Shown: positions 1 through 9,069 of the stretch, one piece after another | How positions within the stretch are numbered: position 1 is the stretch's first letter | How the letters are laid out: each line of letters starts with the position of its first letter | Program-made: the position numbers and the translations under genes | Notes under the pieces: generated by a model | Database searches by the model: none | What the model saw: the letters and a program-made list of their open reading frames with translations, nothing else | What the model was told of the DNA's origin: nothing | DNA from: Candidatus Hydrogenedentes bacterium ADurb.Bin170 | GTDB taxonomy: Bacteria > Hydrogenedentota > Hydrogenedentia > Hydrogenedentales > CAITNO01 | Reading direction: 5' to 3' | Assembly: GCA_002070275.1 (NCBI GenBank) | Contig: MWCY01000009.1 | Coordinates: 1 to 64,000 of the forward strand | DNA length: 64,000 nucleotides

Positions 1-239
1 GTCGAACGTCCTGCTCTGCCAGCGCCTATTGATGCCCCAATTGTTCGAGTCGGTTGGCAGTCTCCTCCGCCTTGACGTTCTTGTAGACCTCTGCAAACTT
101 TTCAACTGATTTGCCTTCTTATCAAACTTGAAGGAAATACCGCCAATCTGGCAAGAATCCTTTTTTTCCAGCAAATGGGTTGTCATGGCAGAGGCGCACG
201 GAATTGGGGTGACTGAATTACAACAGGTTTCCGTATCGT
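1..239. other. Window edge without a confident gene
   Basis: No complete gene can be supported here. On the minus strand the frame containing an ATG at 186 is open to the window edge. A second minus frame ends in a TAG at 26-28 after a charged, coiled-coil-like stretch (VEKFAEVYKNVKAEE, about 107 down to 63). The two frames would join by one frameshift near position 107, so this could be the decayed 3' end of a gene or simple coincidence. No ribosome binding site is visible at the ATG. Confidence 0.25.
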
Positions 240-273
240 AAAAAAAGGGACGGCAGGAGAAGTTCCTGCCGTC
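240..273 (-). terminator. Rho-independent terminator after aqpZ
   Basis: A perfect 10-bp inverted repeat (GACGGCAGGA at 249-258 and TCCTGCCGTC at 264-273, 5-nt loop) is followed on the minus strand by a run of seven T. It lies about 60 nt past the aqpZ stop codon. Confidence 0.85.
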
Positions 274-331
274 GTAATATGCTCTGTTTTACCATTCAGC
301 CAGGTATCATGATCCAATGTTCAGTCTGAAT

Positions 332-1027
332 TCAGTTTTCTTCTTCAAACCACTTGTAAAGAATACCGGCGAAGGCAGCCCCGATAAGAGGAGCGACCCA
401 GAAAAGCCAGAGTTGCTTTACTGCCCAACCGCCGACAAAAAGAGCCGGTCCGGTACTCCGGGCAGGGTTCACGGAAGTATTAGTCACCGGGATACTGATC
501 AGATGAATAAGCGTAAGACCCAGACCGATGGCAATGGGCGCAAAGCCTTGAGGAGCACGTTTATCTGTGGCGCCCAGAATAATCATTAAAAACATGAAGG
601 TCATAACGATTTCTGTCACCAAACCGGCGCCAAGAGAATAACCTCCCGGAGAATGCTCTGCAAAACCATTAGATGCAAGACCGCTGCCAAGGTCAAAACC
701 TGCCTTTCCGCTGGCGATGAAATAGAGAACGCCTGCGGCGGCAACAGCGCCCAATACTTGCGCGATAATATAGGCAGGCAGTTTCGCCACAGGAAAGCGG
801 CCGGAGGCTGCCAGTCCTACGGATACTGCCGGGTTTAAATGACATCCAGAAATATGCCCGATAGCAAAGGCCATTGTTAATACAGTCAAGCCAAAAGCCA
901 GGGCGACCCCAAGAAGTCCGATGCCCACTTCAGGAAATGCTGCCGCCAGAACAGCGCTTCCACATCCACCCAGTACCAGCCAGAAGGTACCGATAAATTC
1001 CGCCGCAACACTTTTTTTAAGAGACAT
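332..1027 (-). CDS. aqpZ: Aquaporin Z, water channel
   Basis: A 231-residue six-helix channel protein of the MIP family, the same length as Escherichia coli AqpZ. Both pore-lining NPA boxes are present: HLNPAVSVG in the first half and [11 protein letters not shown] in the second, the latter carrying the selectivity-filter arginine. The family moves water across the inner membrane. The start at 1027 (MSLKKS) is preferred to an in-frame start further upstream because AAAGGA lies about 6 nt before it and because the membrane segment begins right after it. The gene is monocistronic, with its own terminator. Substrate could extend to other small neutral solutes, although the length and motifs fit the water-selective branch better than the GlpF branch. 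Confidence 0.92.
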   Translation of the reverse strand: MSLKKSVAAEFIGTFWLVLGGCGSAVLAAAFPEVGIGLLGVALAFGLTVLTMAFAIGHISGCHLNPAVSVGLAASGRFPVAKLPAYIIAQVLGAVAAAGVLYFIASGKAGFDLGSGLASNGFAEHSPGGYSLGAGLVTEIVMTFMFLMIILGATDKRAPQGFAPIAIGLGLTLIHLISIPVTNTSVNPARSTGPALFVGGWAVKQLWLFWVAPLIGAAFAGILYKWFEEEN

Positions 1028-1405
1028 GTTTTTTCCTTTCTTCAAAAGAGGTGTCAAAGAACAAAAAACAACTGCAATCGAAAACCGGATTCGAAAATAT
1101 AGATACACTTGCTCATTAGGAGTGCGTTCATCCCGCCCGTTCACCTCTATCCATTAAGGATACCTTAGTAACTATACCACATATTTTTGAATCCGTGTGG
1201 CACTTTATTTTTTTTTGCTCCCTATTCCTAAACACTGTTTTTCGTATAATTGGCTTTCATGCAGAAAACATACAGACGCCGATCAAAAGGTGTCTCTGTG
1301 GCAAATCTTCCCCTTTGCAAGGCCGCCATAACTTTTTGCCGCATGCCTGCGTCTGAAGTCCTCTTCGCAAAAAGATAAAAGGGGCCATCGTCTATTTTTT
1401 TTTGA
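1028..1405. other. Intergenic region upstream of aqpZ
   Basis: This stretch separates aqpZ from the nrdJ terminator, both on the minus strand. A TATAGT (1176-1171, minus) could be the aqpZ -10 element but has no convincing -35 partner. A 66-codon minus frame at 1228-1428 runs into the nrdJ terminator and has no family features, so I do not call it a gene. Confidence 0.4.
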
Positions 1406-1436
1406 TAAAAAAGCAGCGGAGCATTCACTCCGCTGC
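1406..1436 (-). terminator. Rho-independent terminator after nrdJ
   Basis: GCAGCGGAG (1413-1421) pairs with CTCCGCTGC (1428-1436) and is followed on the minus strand by T6 and further T-rich sequence. It lies 25 nt beyond the nrdJ stop and ends the thyX-nrdJ operon. Confidence 0.88.
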
Positions 1437-1460
1437 GACACTGAATTTTCTTTTCGGGTA

Positions 1461-3503
1461 TTATTCTATCACCGCTTCTTCCTCTTCGGTCCCGTCAAAA
1501 TCCACTTCCTGCTGTTCATGTATAGGCGTCATAACAGGAGCAGCACATTTATCTCCGTCACAATAGAGATCCTGTGTTTCATCCGTATTCATTGTACTGA
1601 AGTCGGGGACACTGAGTTTGGATACAGCAAGATCAAAGGCTTCTTTACTGATAGCCTGATACGGTGCCTGCGGATAGTTATGATCGACCAGCGGCAGAAA
1701 AGAAATTGATTTGAGGCGGGTTTCATACAATTCCAGAATATAAGGAATATCCAGCGCCTCTTCCGGCTTGAAAGTGATCGTGGCACTCACCTGATTATCT
1801 GCCCAGTAATATTGAATTTGAGCGACATTTTCAACCTGTTCCCAGACACTCACATCGTTTTTGCTGCGCAGGAAAAACTTTTCTTTTACAGGGAAATAAA
1901 CGACCAGCGTATTGTCGCCATAAACTGATTCTTCAATACGGTATCCCGCTTTACGCAATGGCTCAACGAGGGCACTCGTTTTATCCAGCCGGATCGTGCG
2001 CCAGTAATATTGGCTGTGGGGATAATGGATTCCGGGGGTCACGCCCGGCATCAGCGAAACAGTGCCGCTGGGTTTGATACTGGTGCGTTTGATGCTTTCC
2101 GGCACACAAAGCCACTGAGAATAGATGCGATCCAGTTTGCAGATGTACTGATACCCTTCATCGCACCAGCGGAAATGCTCACGGCGTCCATGACGGGTAA
2201 AACTTTCGACAATGCCTGACTGTGACAATCCGATGCGGCGGTTGCGCAGCATAATGGCATTGGTACGTTCGTTATGGGTCGGAATCAATGTCACGGTTTT
2301 TGCATAGAGATAAGCAAATTTAAGGGTTCGTTTATATTCTTCGAGTGATTCATGACGGGAGGGAAAAGTTTCGACCAGATTGCAGATCTCATAGGATTCG
2401 AGGCTCTGCTCGGCACAGGGATTTGTGCCTGCCACTTTGGCGTCGGCATAAGTGGGTCCGTCTTTCAGACGTCCGTAAGCTCTGGCATTCTCAAGCCAGA
2501 AATAACCGGGTTCGCCATTGAAAGCGGTCTGCGTCCCGGCCTTCATGTAGTCCATGCCTTCCCGGGCGATGACGCTGTTGTTGGAAGCCCAGCGCCACGC
2601 CATCAGCTGCTCCTGACACCGCTTGGGATCTTTCAGCTGCAAGTATTCTTCATCATCCGGAGAACCGAGCGCCAGCTCCGCCGTACGACGCACGCCGCCC
2701 GAAACGACACATTTCCCGATAACATTCATAAGGTCTGTGATATCGGTGGATGAGATGGGATGTCCATCTCTTGGCGTCAGAATCTTATCGATATTGCTGA
2801 TACATTCTTTCAGGGGATCAGGTCCGGGGGCGATTCCGCCAAAGGTTTTGATCTGTGAGCCCTGCGGTCTGATCTTGCTGTAGTCGATCTCACTGGGGCG
2901 TTTGCCTCGCCCGACATAGGCGTTGAGAATCGTACGGACAAGATCCGCCCATCCTTCTTTGGAGTCTGCCACTACATGGGTATATTCGCCTGTCTGTGGG
3001 GAACGGATGGTTACTTTGCCCGCCCCTTTGGTATCGAAAGCCACCCCGGTACCGAGCATGGACATATCCATGAGAAAGCAGAAAGGCTCGGCAAAGTCCG
3101 TATCGATTTCCTCGGTGGAGACAAAGGCACAGTTGTTGAGGGCTGCGCTTCCGCGCTGATAAATGTATTCGGAACCCATCATCCACAGACCTCTGCCCGG
3201 CGGCAGAAATTTAAAATCCCACATGAGCCGGAACATTTCCTGAGCGGAGCGCTGCGCTTTTTCGGGTTTCCAGGGCAATTTTAAACTGGCGCAGTGATTC
3301 CACTGGATGGTGTAGCAGCCTTCAACCACACGTTGAAGGGTTTCCCAGAACTCTTCTGTACGCCCGTTCGGATCATCGGGAACCACCCGCGCATAGGTGC
3401 GCTTGTAGGTGATATACCCGAGAGGGCCCCAGTCGGGCTGGCGATCTTTGAATTGAGCTAGAAAACGGGCATCCAGAGCAAACCGCTCTCTGACAGCAAA
3501 CAT
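1461..3503 (-). CDS. nrdJ: Class II ribonucleotide reductase, adenosylcobalamin-dependent, monomeric type
   Basis: A 680-residue enzyme that makes deoxyribonucleotides with adenosylcobalamin as radical source. It resembles the monomeric Lactobacillus leichmannii ribonucleoside-triphosphate reductase (about 740 residues), not the longer NrdJ/NrdA-like type. Visible hallmarks are an N-terminal-half cysteine in LNNCAFVST, the active-site loop NPCAEQSLESYEICNL with its thiyl cysteine and catalytic glutamate, and a C-terminal CDGDKC pair that would shuttle electrons from thioredoxin. It follows thyX by 83 nt and is probably cotranscribed with it, so reduction of ribonucleotides and dTMP synthesis are under one promoter. 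No cobalamin riboswitch is visible in front of it. Confidence 0.93.
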   Translation of the reverse strand: MFAVRERFALDARFLAQFKDRQPDWGPLGYITYKRTYARVVPDDPNGRTEEFWETLQRVVEGCYTIQWNHCASLKLPWKPEKAQRSAQEMFRLMWDFKFLPPGRGLWMMGSEYIYQRGSAALNNCAFVSTEEIDTDFAEPFCFLMDMSMLGTGVAFDTKGAGKVTIRSPQTGEYTHVVADSKEGWADLVRTILNAYVGRGKRPSEIDYSKIRPQGSQIKTFGGIAPGPDPLKECISNIDKILTPRDGHPISSTDITDLMNVIGKCVVSGGVRRTAELALGSPDDEEYLQLKDPKRCQEQLMAWRWASNNSVIAREGMDYMKAGTQTAFNGEPGYFWLENARAYGRLKDGPTYADAKVAGTNPCAEQSLESYEICNLVETFPSRHESLEEYKRTLKFAYLYAKTVTLIPTHNERTNAIMLRNRRIGLSQSGIVESFTRHGRREHFRWCDEGYQYICKLDRIYSQWLCVPESIKRTSIKPSGTVSLMPGVTPGIHYPHSQYYWRTIRLDKTSALVEPLRKAGYRIEESVYGDNTLVVYFPVKEKFFLRSKNDVSVWEQVENVAQIQYYWADNQVSATITFKPEEALDIPYILELYETRLKSISFLPLVDHNYPQAPYQAISKEAFDLAVSKLSVPDFSTMNTDETQDLYCDGDKCAAPVMTPIHEQQEVDFDGTEEEEAVIE

Positions 3504-3586
3504 GGCGTGGCTCTCCTGAACTGTTGATTTTATCTTTTACAGCATCAGAGTCGCTCTCAGCAGCGCATCTGATAGCATATTTTTCC

Positions 3587-4369
3587 CTAGACCTTGCGAT
3601 TCCCTGTTTTCACCCAGGGCAATCCATCCACCATTTCCACTTCATAATCAGAGAAAAGGTTCGGATAGCGTTCGCAAACGAGACGGTAGACTTCAGCAAA
3701 GAGAAATCTGATTTCTTCTTCGGCATGGGGATCGGTACGCATTTCGATCACATGCCGCACTGTCCGGAAATTGCAGGACCAGCCGATGGTTGTGGCAAGT
3801 CCTATGGGCGCAATCCGACGGAAAGCGGAAGTCAGCTTTTTCTTGACATCAAACTGTTTTTCTTCGTTAATCTGGTAGATCTCTGCAAGTTCCCTCTGCA
3901 GTTCTTCCAGATGTTCAATGGTGCGGACAAAAACTTCCATGCCCTTTTCGTTTTCACGAATGTGCACCGGCACATAAGCGGAGAGGTTGTCCAAACGCAC
4001 AAAGCGCAGCGATTCCTGCGAGATGGCGACACCGGCGCGGTGCCGTACCAGTTCATGGGTCACTACACGGCTCACATCAGCGAAAATAAAATTAAGCGAT
4101 GCATGCTCAAGAACGCTGCCGTGGCCGACTTGCAGTATGTTGGACAGATAGGGCTTATTGCCTTCGCGCACCCGGGTCACATTTGGATTGAGACCGGGGC
4201 TGAAGGAACGGTAGCAGAGTCTGCCCATCACCTCGCACAGGAGTTCAGAGTCACTGGGCGCATCACTTTTCCATTCTGGAGCCCCCACATGCTCTAAAAA
4301 CTGCTCCAAGCCCTCGGGAACGATCCGCGTTTCACCGACAAGAAATACTTTGGGAACAACGGTTTTCAC
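3587..4369 (-). CDS. thyX: Flavin-dependent thymidylate synthase
   Basis: A 260-residue ThyX, which methylates dUMP using methylene-tetrahydrofolate and FAD/NADPH. The signature reads RHRAGVAISQESLRF. Relative to the usual RHR-x7-S pattern it has one extra residue between RHR and the serine, but the SQES-R part is typical. It heads the thyX-nrdJ operon, so both steps feeding dTTP synthesis are coregulated. Its leader holds a strong promoter, a palindromic operator and a terminator-like hairpin, listed separately. No thyA is seen in the window. Confidence 0.92.
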   Translation of the reverse strand: MKTVVPKVFLVGETRIVPEGLEQFLEHVGAPEWKSDAPSDSELLCEVMGRLCYRSFSPGLNPNVTRVREGNKPYLSNILQVGHGSVLEHASLNFIFADVSRVVTHELVRHRAGVAISQESLRFVRLDNLSAYVPVHIRENEKGMEVFVRTIEHLEELQRELAEIYQINEEKQFDVKKKLTSAFRRIAPIGLATTIGWSCNFRTVRHVIEMRTDPHAEEEIRFLFAEVYRLVCERYPNLFSDYEVEMVDGLPWVKTGNRKV

Positions 4370-4395
4370 GTGCCGCTCCTTGACCGCATGCGGAT

Positions 4396-4435
4396 AAAAA
4401 GCCCTTCGCGATGCCGCGAAGTCAGCCGGCTTTTT
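4396..4435 (-). promoter_or_regulatory. Terminator-like hairpin in the thyX leader
   Basis: Nested inverted repeats: AAAAAGCC/GGCTTTTT (4396-4403 and 4428-4435) outside and CTTCGCG/CGCGAAG (4404-4410 and 4415-4421) inside. Read on the minus strand, the inner stem is followed by GGGCTTTTT. It lies 27-66 nt before the thyX start and downstream of the thyX promoter, so it could act as an attenuator. An alternative is that it terminates transcription arriving from the aldolase gene. Confidence 0.6.
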
Positions 4436-4479
4436 CCTTCCACTACCGCATGATTTTGGGGTATTAAAACAAAACCATA

Positions 4480-4489
4480 CAACATGTTG
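4480..4489. promoter_or_regulatory. NrdR-box-like operator at the thyX start site
   Basis: The perfect palindrome CAACATGTTG begins right after the -10 element of the thyX promoter, covering the expected transcription start. Its core fits the published NrdR box pattern (C-w-A-t-A-T-a-T-w-G) with two deviations. The same palindrome and two closer matches occur at the promoter at 35.9 kb. Assignment to NrdR is inferred; no nrdR gene lies in the window. Confidence 0.55.
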
Positions 4490-4518
4490 ATTATAAATTA
4501 TCTTTCCACGGATATCAA
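4490..4518 (-). promoter_or_regulatory. Sigma70-type promoter of thyX-nrdJ
   Basis: TTGATA (4518-4513), a 17-nt spacer and TATAAT (4495-4490) form a near-consensus promoter on the minus strand, about 120 nt upstream of the thyX start codon. The rest of 4519-4698, up to the aldolase stop codon, shows no gene. Confidence 0.8.
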
Positions 4519-4698
4519 GCTTGTTTTTTTTAGGCGTAAAAGTTCAATAATTCGAGGGGTTTGCGTTAACTGGTTTGCGCTTGCATACCGTGCTGATGCG
4601 CATCTTTGCCAAAAGACCTCTGACATTCGCATTATTCTTATAAAAAAGACGTAATGTCGAAGTCTTCAAGAACAGAAATGCGATTCGCCTGAACCGGC

Positions 4699-5361
4699 TT
4701 AGGGGAAGGGGTATGGCGGAGGAGGCGTGCAGGAAGGAACAGCGACCGCCATGAGTTTGGCCAGTTCATCGGGCGGTATTACAGGAGGTTTTCCCAGAAG
4801 GCTGCAGAGATAAAGCGTCTTGGCGGCATGCTCGAGCCGTTCCATGCGCATATATGCTTCCTGCAAATCGGCGCCCACCGTAATCGCCCCATGGCGCTCA
4901 AGAAGGAGTGCATCGTACTCTTTTATGAGTGCGGTTATGGCGTCCGCCCCTTCTCTGCTGCCGGGAGTGGCATAAGGAGCAACAGGCAGTGCGACCATGT
5001 TCATCACCACTTCGGGCAGAATCGGTGCCGTAGTATTGACACCCATAATGGTCAGAACGGTTGCATAAGTGGGGTGCGCATGAATGACAGCCTGTGTTTC
5101 AGGACGATTCTGATAAGCGGCGAGGTGTGTAAAAAATTCGGAGGTTACCTTCCCCTCCCCTGCCACTTTTTCACCGCAACTATCAGCAATTACGATGTCA
5201 TCCGGTCTCAGAAAGCCTTTGGAAACTCCGCTGGGTGTGCATAAGAACTGGTCGTCACCAAAGCGCACACTGATGTTCCCATCCGCAGCAGCAATCATAT
5301 CCCGTTGATGCAGCCGTCTTCCTATCTCACAAATCCAATTTCGCAGAAGCATTTCAGTCAT
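4699..5361 (-). CDS. Class II aldolase/adducin family protein (FucA/AraD-like)
   Basis: About 220 residues of the zinc-dependent class II aldolase/epimerase fold, whose members cleave or epimerise sugar phosphates such as L-fuculose-1-phosphate or L-ribulose-5-phosphate. Seen are GNISVR near residue 30, the zinc-binding pair HAHPT near residue 90 and a third histidine in LERHGAITVG near residue 155. I prefer the ATG at 5361, which has AAAGGG about 10 nt upstream and overlaps the preceding gene by 8 nt; a GTG at 5370 is also possible. No kinase or isomerase partner is adjacent, so the substrate cannot be named. The C-terminus ends in a proline-rich tail. Other members of the fold act in methionine salvage (MtnB). 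Confidence 0.8.
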   Translation of the reverse strand: MTEMLLRNWICEIGRRLHQRDMIAAADGNISVRFGDDQFLCTPSGVSKGFLRPDDIVIADSCGEKVAGEGKVTSEFFTHLAAYQNRPETQAVIHAHPTYATVLTIMGVNTTAPILPEVVMNMVALPVAPYATPGSREGADAITALIKEYDALLLERHGAITVGADLQEAYMRMERLEHAAKTLYLCSLLGKPPVIPPDELAKLMAVAVPSCTPPPPYPFP

Positions 5362-5743
5362 GGTCTTCACCCTTTTCAGGTGGTGTATTGGAAGAGTCCG
5401 GATCGTCGCCGGTGTGTTCTGTTCGAAGCATTTTTTTCTGTAACTGTCTCCGGGTGACAGACCAAACAGAAAAGGAAATCAGCAGGCACACACCGAAATG
5501 CGTTGAAACTGCATAGAGATGCGACTTAAAGTCCGGAGCACCGGGCTTCATCATCTTGTGCCAGGATGTCCAGGCTCTCACTTTTACGGTCTGCTCCTGC
5601 AGCACAACGCCGTTAGAATCTTTGAGCGTATAGGTCTGTGCCAGCAAAGGAATCCAGGATGTAATGACCAGTACCAGCAACAGATTCAGAAGGAAACGCC
5701 ACGAAAAGAAAACCATCCTGCAGCGAAGGATAAAAGAGGCCAT
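5354..5743 (-). CDS. Small two-helix membrane protein, unknown function
   Basis: A 129-residue protein I do not recognise. It has an N-terminal membrane helix (about residues 12-35), a polar outside segment of about 50 residues, a second helix (about 75-95) and a charged, acidic C-terminal tail ending in EDHD. The start at 5743 (MASFILRC) has AGGAG at the right distance; a longer frame would run into ilvE. It sits 14 nt behind ilvE and overlaps the aldolase start, so it is likely cotranscribed with both. Nothing in the sequence ties it to either pathway. Confidence 0.65.
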   Translation of the reverse strand: MASFILRCRMVFFSWRFLLNLLLVLVITSWIPLLAQTYTLKDSNGVVLQEQTVKVRAWTSWHKMMKPGAPDFKSHLYAVSTHFGVCLLISFSVWSVTRRQLQKKMLRTEHTGDDPDSSNTPPEKGEDHD

Positions 5744-5757
5744 GATATCTCCTGCTC

Positions 5758-6687
5758 TCAATAGACTTCCCGGCACCACTTCCGGTATTCAGGCACTTTT
5801 CCCTGCACCACGTTAAAATACAAATCCTGCAGTTTTTTTGTAATAACGCCGGTGGTGCCTTTACCTATGAGACGTCTGTCCACGGATCTTACAGGCGCCA
5901 CCTGAGCCCCGGTTCCGCAGAAAAAGAGTTCATCGCAAATATACAGTTCTGTTCTTGCAATAGGCCGTTCAACGACCTCAATGCCCAATGCTTCCCGGGC
6001 AAGTTCGATCACCGTATTTCTGGTGATACCCACAAGGATATCCGCATTCACGGGAGGCGTAATTAGTTTTCCTCCATGCACCATAAACAAATTCATGGCA
6101 CTGCCTTCGGCGACGGTTCCGTCCTCACGCAGGAAAATGGCTTCGTGGAAGCCAGCCGATTTTGCCTCCGATGCGGAGAGAGAGGAGTTGATGTAACTTC
6201 CTGTGGACTTCAGGCGGGTCGGTATTGCATTGTCCGACAAACGCCTCCAGGAGGACACAGCGACATCAAGGCCTTTTTCTGTGTCGCAGTAGTCACCCAA
6301 TTTTATGATGTAGCAGCAGAGGCTGGAAGCGACGCCGAGCACTGTCGGTCCGAGAGATTGTTCGGATTTGTAAATAATGGGACGAATATATACGCCCTCT
6401 TTGAAGCCGCTTTTCTTCACCAGTTCAAGACAGATTTCTTCGATGGCGGCACCGTCTTCCGGAATGTCCATGCACAGGACTTTTGCATTACGCATCATAC
6501 GGTCAACATGCTCCGGGAGCCGAAAGATCAGTATATTGTCCTCTTCAACGTTGTAATACCCGCGGATCCCTTCAAAAAGACCTGTTCCGTAATTGAAAGC
6601 ATGGGTCATAATGCTGATTTTCGCTTCTTCAACAGGCACAAATTTTCCGTTAAAATAAGCAACGGGACCAGGATGCATAGCAGCCAT
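5758..6687 (-). CDS. ilvE: Branched-chain amino acid aminotransferase
   Basis: A 309-residue PLP-dependent fold-type IV transaminase, catalysing the last step of valine, leucine and isoleucine synthesis. Seen are the N-terminal THAFNYGTGLFEGIRGY motif, the RLKSTGSYINSSL segment with the PLP lysine, EGSAMNLFMV and the C-terminal ELFFCGTGAQVAPV loop that binds the PLP phosphate. These match IlvE better than D-amino acid transaminase or PabC. GGAG lies 8 nt before the ATG. It is followed closely by the small membrane protein gene. No leader peptide rich in branched-chain codons is visible upstream. Confidence 0.92.
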   Translation of the reverse strand: MAAMHPGPVAYFNGKFVPVEEAKISIMTHAFNYGTGLFEGIRGYYNVEEDNILIFRLPEHVDRMMRNAKVLCMDIPEDGAAIEEICLELVKKSGFKEGVYIRPIIYKSEQSLGPTVLGVASSLCCYIIKLGDYCDTEKGLDVAVSSWRRLSDNAIPTRLKSTGSYINSSLSASEAKSAGFHEAIFLREDGTVAEGSAMNLFMVHGGKLITPPVNADILVGITRNTVIELAREALGIEVVERPIARTELYICDELFFCGTGAQVAPVRSVDRRLIGKGTTGVITKKLQDLYFNVVQGKVPEYRKWCREVY

Positions 6688-6852
6688 AATGATATCTCCA
6701 CTATTTGAAACTATTCCCTTGGTAATGGGGAGGGGTTGCAGTATCTGAAGGCCTTTAGTATGCGCTTTTCTTGCGTGTAATGCAAATTACCCGGGAGAGC
6801 GGCGCCTTTCTGTCCGCCGGCAAAACCTCAGCACAATGCACCTGAAATCGCC

Positions 6853-7758
6853 TTAAAACGACCATATCCAGAGTGCTGAAAAGAAGATACTGAACGCAAG
6901 CAGGAGTTTTCCGGTGTCCGCCAGGCGCTGGTTCAGAATGGCTCCTTCCTGCACCCAGACCCGCTTGATGAGGCAGTGTCCCGGAACACATAAAAGGAGA
7001 ACCGCCAGACAGAGCACAACAGTCGGATCATGCCATACCAGCAGCAGCGGCACACCCGCCAGTGCCAGATATAAAGACACGGCATATTCCCATTTTGCAA
7101 ACGTCTTTCCAAAGCGTACCGCCGGCGTTTTCTTGCCGCTTTTTAAATCCTGTGCGTAGTCTCTCAGGTTGTTGACGCTGAGGATTGCAACAGACAGCAA
7201 ACCGGTTGAAAAGCCTATCAGAACTGCCGGTATGGAAAGAAAGTGCGCCTGAACATAGAAAGTTCCCCCTGTTGCAACAGGACCGAAAAAAACCAGAACA
7301 AATAAATCGGCTATACCCAGATACCCCAAAGGCCAGGGCCCTCCAGTGTAAAGCACAGCGAAAAGAAGGGAGAGAAGACCTATCACCAGAATAGGAATCC
7401 CACCCCGCCATACGAGGTACAATCCCGGTATCGCGGCTGAAACCAGAACGCAAGCAGTTGCAAAAAGCATTTGTCCCGGTGTTACCCAACCGGCCTGGGT
7501 CGCCCGTACGGGCCCCAGCCGTTCTCCCTCATCTGCTCCTTTCAGGCAGTCATAATAATCGTTGGCGTAATTTGCGCCGATTTGAATCAGCAGAGCACCC
7601 GCCAGAGCCGCCAAAGCGGAAAGAAAATGAAAAGAGTCTTCCTTCCAGGCAAAAACAGTCCCGAGTATCACCGGAGCGGCGGCAGCGGGCAGAGTGCGGG
7701 GACGTGCTGCTAAAAGCCATATTTTCCAACTGAGTCCTTTTTGCTGTGTCATAGGCAC
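6853..7758 (-). CDS. menA: 1,4-dihydroxy-2-naphthoate polyprenyltransferase
   Basis: About 300 residues of the UbiA superfamily with eight or so membrane helices. It attaches the polyprenyl chain to DHNA in menaquinone synthesis. Both aspartate-rich Mg-prenyl-diphosphate motifs are present: NYANDYYDCLKGAD near residue 65 and NNLRDYAQDLKSGKKT near residue 195. The start is uncertain: GTG at 7758 is best placed behind AAAGGA, with ATG at 7752 and TTG at 7767 as alternatives. Together with the ubiE/menG gene at 39.2 kb it indicates respiration on menaquinone. About 165 nt separate it from ilvE. Confidence 0.9.
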   Translation of the reverse strand: MPMTQQKGLSWKIWLLAARPRTLPAAAAPVILGTVFAWKEDSFHFLSALAALAGALLIQIGANYANDYYDCLKGADEGERLGPVRATQAGWVTPGQMLFATACVLVSAAIPGLYLVWRGGIPILVIGLLSLLFAVLYTGGPWPLGYLGIADLFVLVFFGPVATGGTFYVQAHFLSIPAVLIGFSTGLLSVAILSVNNLRDYAQDLKSGKKTPAVRFGKTFAKWEYAVSLYLALAGVPLLLVWHDPTVVLCLAVLLLCVPGHCLIKRVWVQEGAILNQRLADTGKLLLAFSIFFSALWIWSF

Positions 7759-7910
7759 GGCAGTCAATTCCTTTATCGGTCATTCGCTATGTGACAAATC
7801 GCAGTGCATATGCCATTTATGATACGATTATTTCCAATAGTAAATAAACGATTATCCTTATTTGTTTTCCCGTTCGTTATTTTCATTTATCAGATATAAA
7901 GGATAGCGCC

Positions 7911-9023
7911 ATGAAACTTTTGATTTTAAAACTGATCGCCCTGCTTCTTCTTCTCGGAGGCGCCCTGATGCTGGGTATGGCGCTTAATCTGGATCAGGCG
8001 TGGAGTGTCTACAACCAATGCCTGGGTTACTGGCCTGCCGTTGAAAATGGTACCCCCTATTTCGGAATCCCCGGTATTTTTCTGGGTGCTTTCATGACAC
8101 TGCTTGGTCTTTATGCCTTTTTACCGCGCATTCCTTCCGCCAAAAACAAGTACATCACCTATGCGGGTGATCAGGGTACTGTCATGCTTGAGTTGGCACC
8201 CATGCGCAAGTCCCTTTTAAAAATTCTGGGGAAGATGGACGAAATTGCAAAGATCAAGATCCAGCTGCGTCCGGATCGTCGCAGGCAGCATGTTTGTGTT
8301 ACCGCCAATGTCATTCTGAACAGCCGCAAAGACTTCAGCAAAGAAGCGGATGCGAAAACGATCGCCCGGTGTCTTTCTGTTGCCTGCAGGGAAGTGCTCG
8401 GTTTCGAAGGAATCAGCTCTGTAGTGGTGAATGTTCGCGGTATCAGGCTTAATCCTGCTGAAACCGAAAAAAAAATTCGAAAACACCTCAGTGAGCTGGA
8501 CGCGCAGAAAGAAGCCGTAGCATCGCCGCCTGCTAATGGATCGGATGCCACCGCTGCAGAAAAAGAATCCGAGATTAAAGAACAGCCAGAGGCATCTTCA
8601 GACACAACCACGCCTCTGAAAGAAACCCCGGCAATTTCTGAGAGTCCCGCCCCTGTGGCGGCACCTGCTCCTGCTGAAGAACAAAACGAAGCATCATCCG
8701 AACAGGAAGAACCGCCCGTTGCTGACGTTAGCTCCGATACGGACAATGCTCCCTGCTGCTGTGCATCAGCTGCTGAGGATGACACACCGGAAGAAGCTGA
8801 TAATGCGGACACCCTGCCGGAAAGCCCTGCGCCGGAAGAGGCTGCAGAAAATGAAGCTGTCGGCACCTGTGCAGCCGATGATACAGTTTGTGAAGAATCA
8901 TGCCCGGAAACACTGCCTCCGCTGGCTTCCGAAGAGGAAGATATTCCTGATGCCCTGCCTGAAGCAGTGAACAGTGATGATTCCGAAGAGGAAGAAAAGA
9001 ACTCAGGCACATCCTGGCAATAA
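7911..9023 (+). CDS. AmaP-like membrane-anchored protein with long acidic tail
   Basis: A 370-residue protein. Two N-terminal membrane helices (about 5-25 and 50-72) are followed by a small soluble domain (about 80-195). That layout resembles the alkaline-shock membrane anchor AmaP, which tethers Asp23-type proteins in Gram-positive bacteria. The last 170 residues are low-complexity, rich in Glu, Ala, Pro, Ser and Asp, and probably unstructured. AAAGGA lies 7 nt before the ATG. The gene ends 46 nt before hisF. Family assignment rests on layout and is moderate. The tail contains a run of cysteines (CCCAS) of unknown meaning. Confidence 0.6.
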   Translation: MKLLILKLIALLLLLGGALMLGMALNLDQAWSVYNQCLGYWPAVENGTPYFGIPGIFLGAFMTLLGLYAFLPRIPSAKNKYITYAGDQGTVMLELAPMRKSLLKILGKMDEIAKIKIQLRPDRRRQHVCVTANVILNSRKDFSKEADAKTIARCLSVACREVLGFEGISSVVVNVRGIRLNPAETEKKIRKHLSELDAQKEAVASPPANGSDATAAEKESEIKEQPEASSDTTTPLKETPAISESPAPVAAPAPAEEQNEASSEQEEPPVADVSSDTDNAPCCCASAAEDDTPEEADNADTLPESPAPEEAAENEAVGTCAADDTVCEESCPETLPPLASEEEDIPDALPEAVNSDDSEEEEKNSGTSWQ

Positions 9024-9069
9024 GCGTTTGCTTTTATTTTTGGATTTTTTCCTGGAAAAAGAAGGTTTT

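Noticed and set aside
1228-1428. 66-codon minus-strand frame between aqpZ and nrdJ
   Set aside because: It starts inside the nrdJ terminator, lacks a ribosome binding site and resembles no family.
8171-9010. Long minus-strand Ser-rich frame opposite the AmaP-like gene
   Set aside because: It mirrors the low-complexity acidic tail of the plus gene and has no start site or family features.
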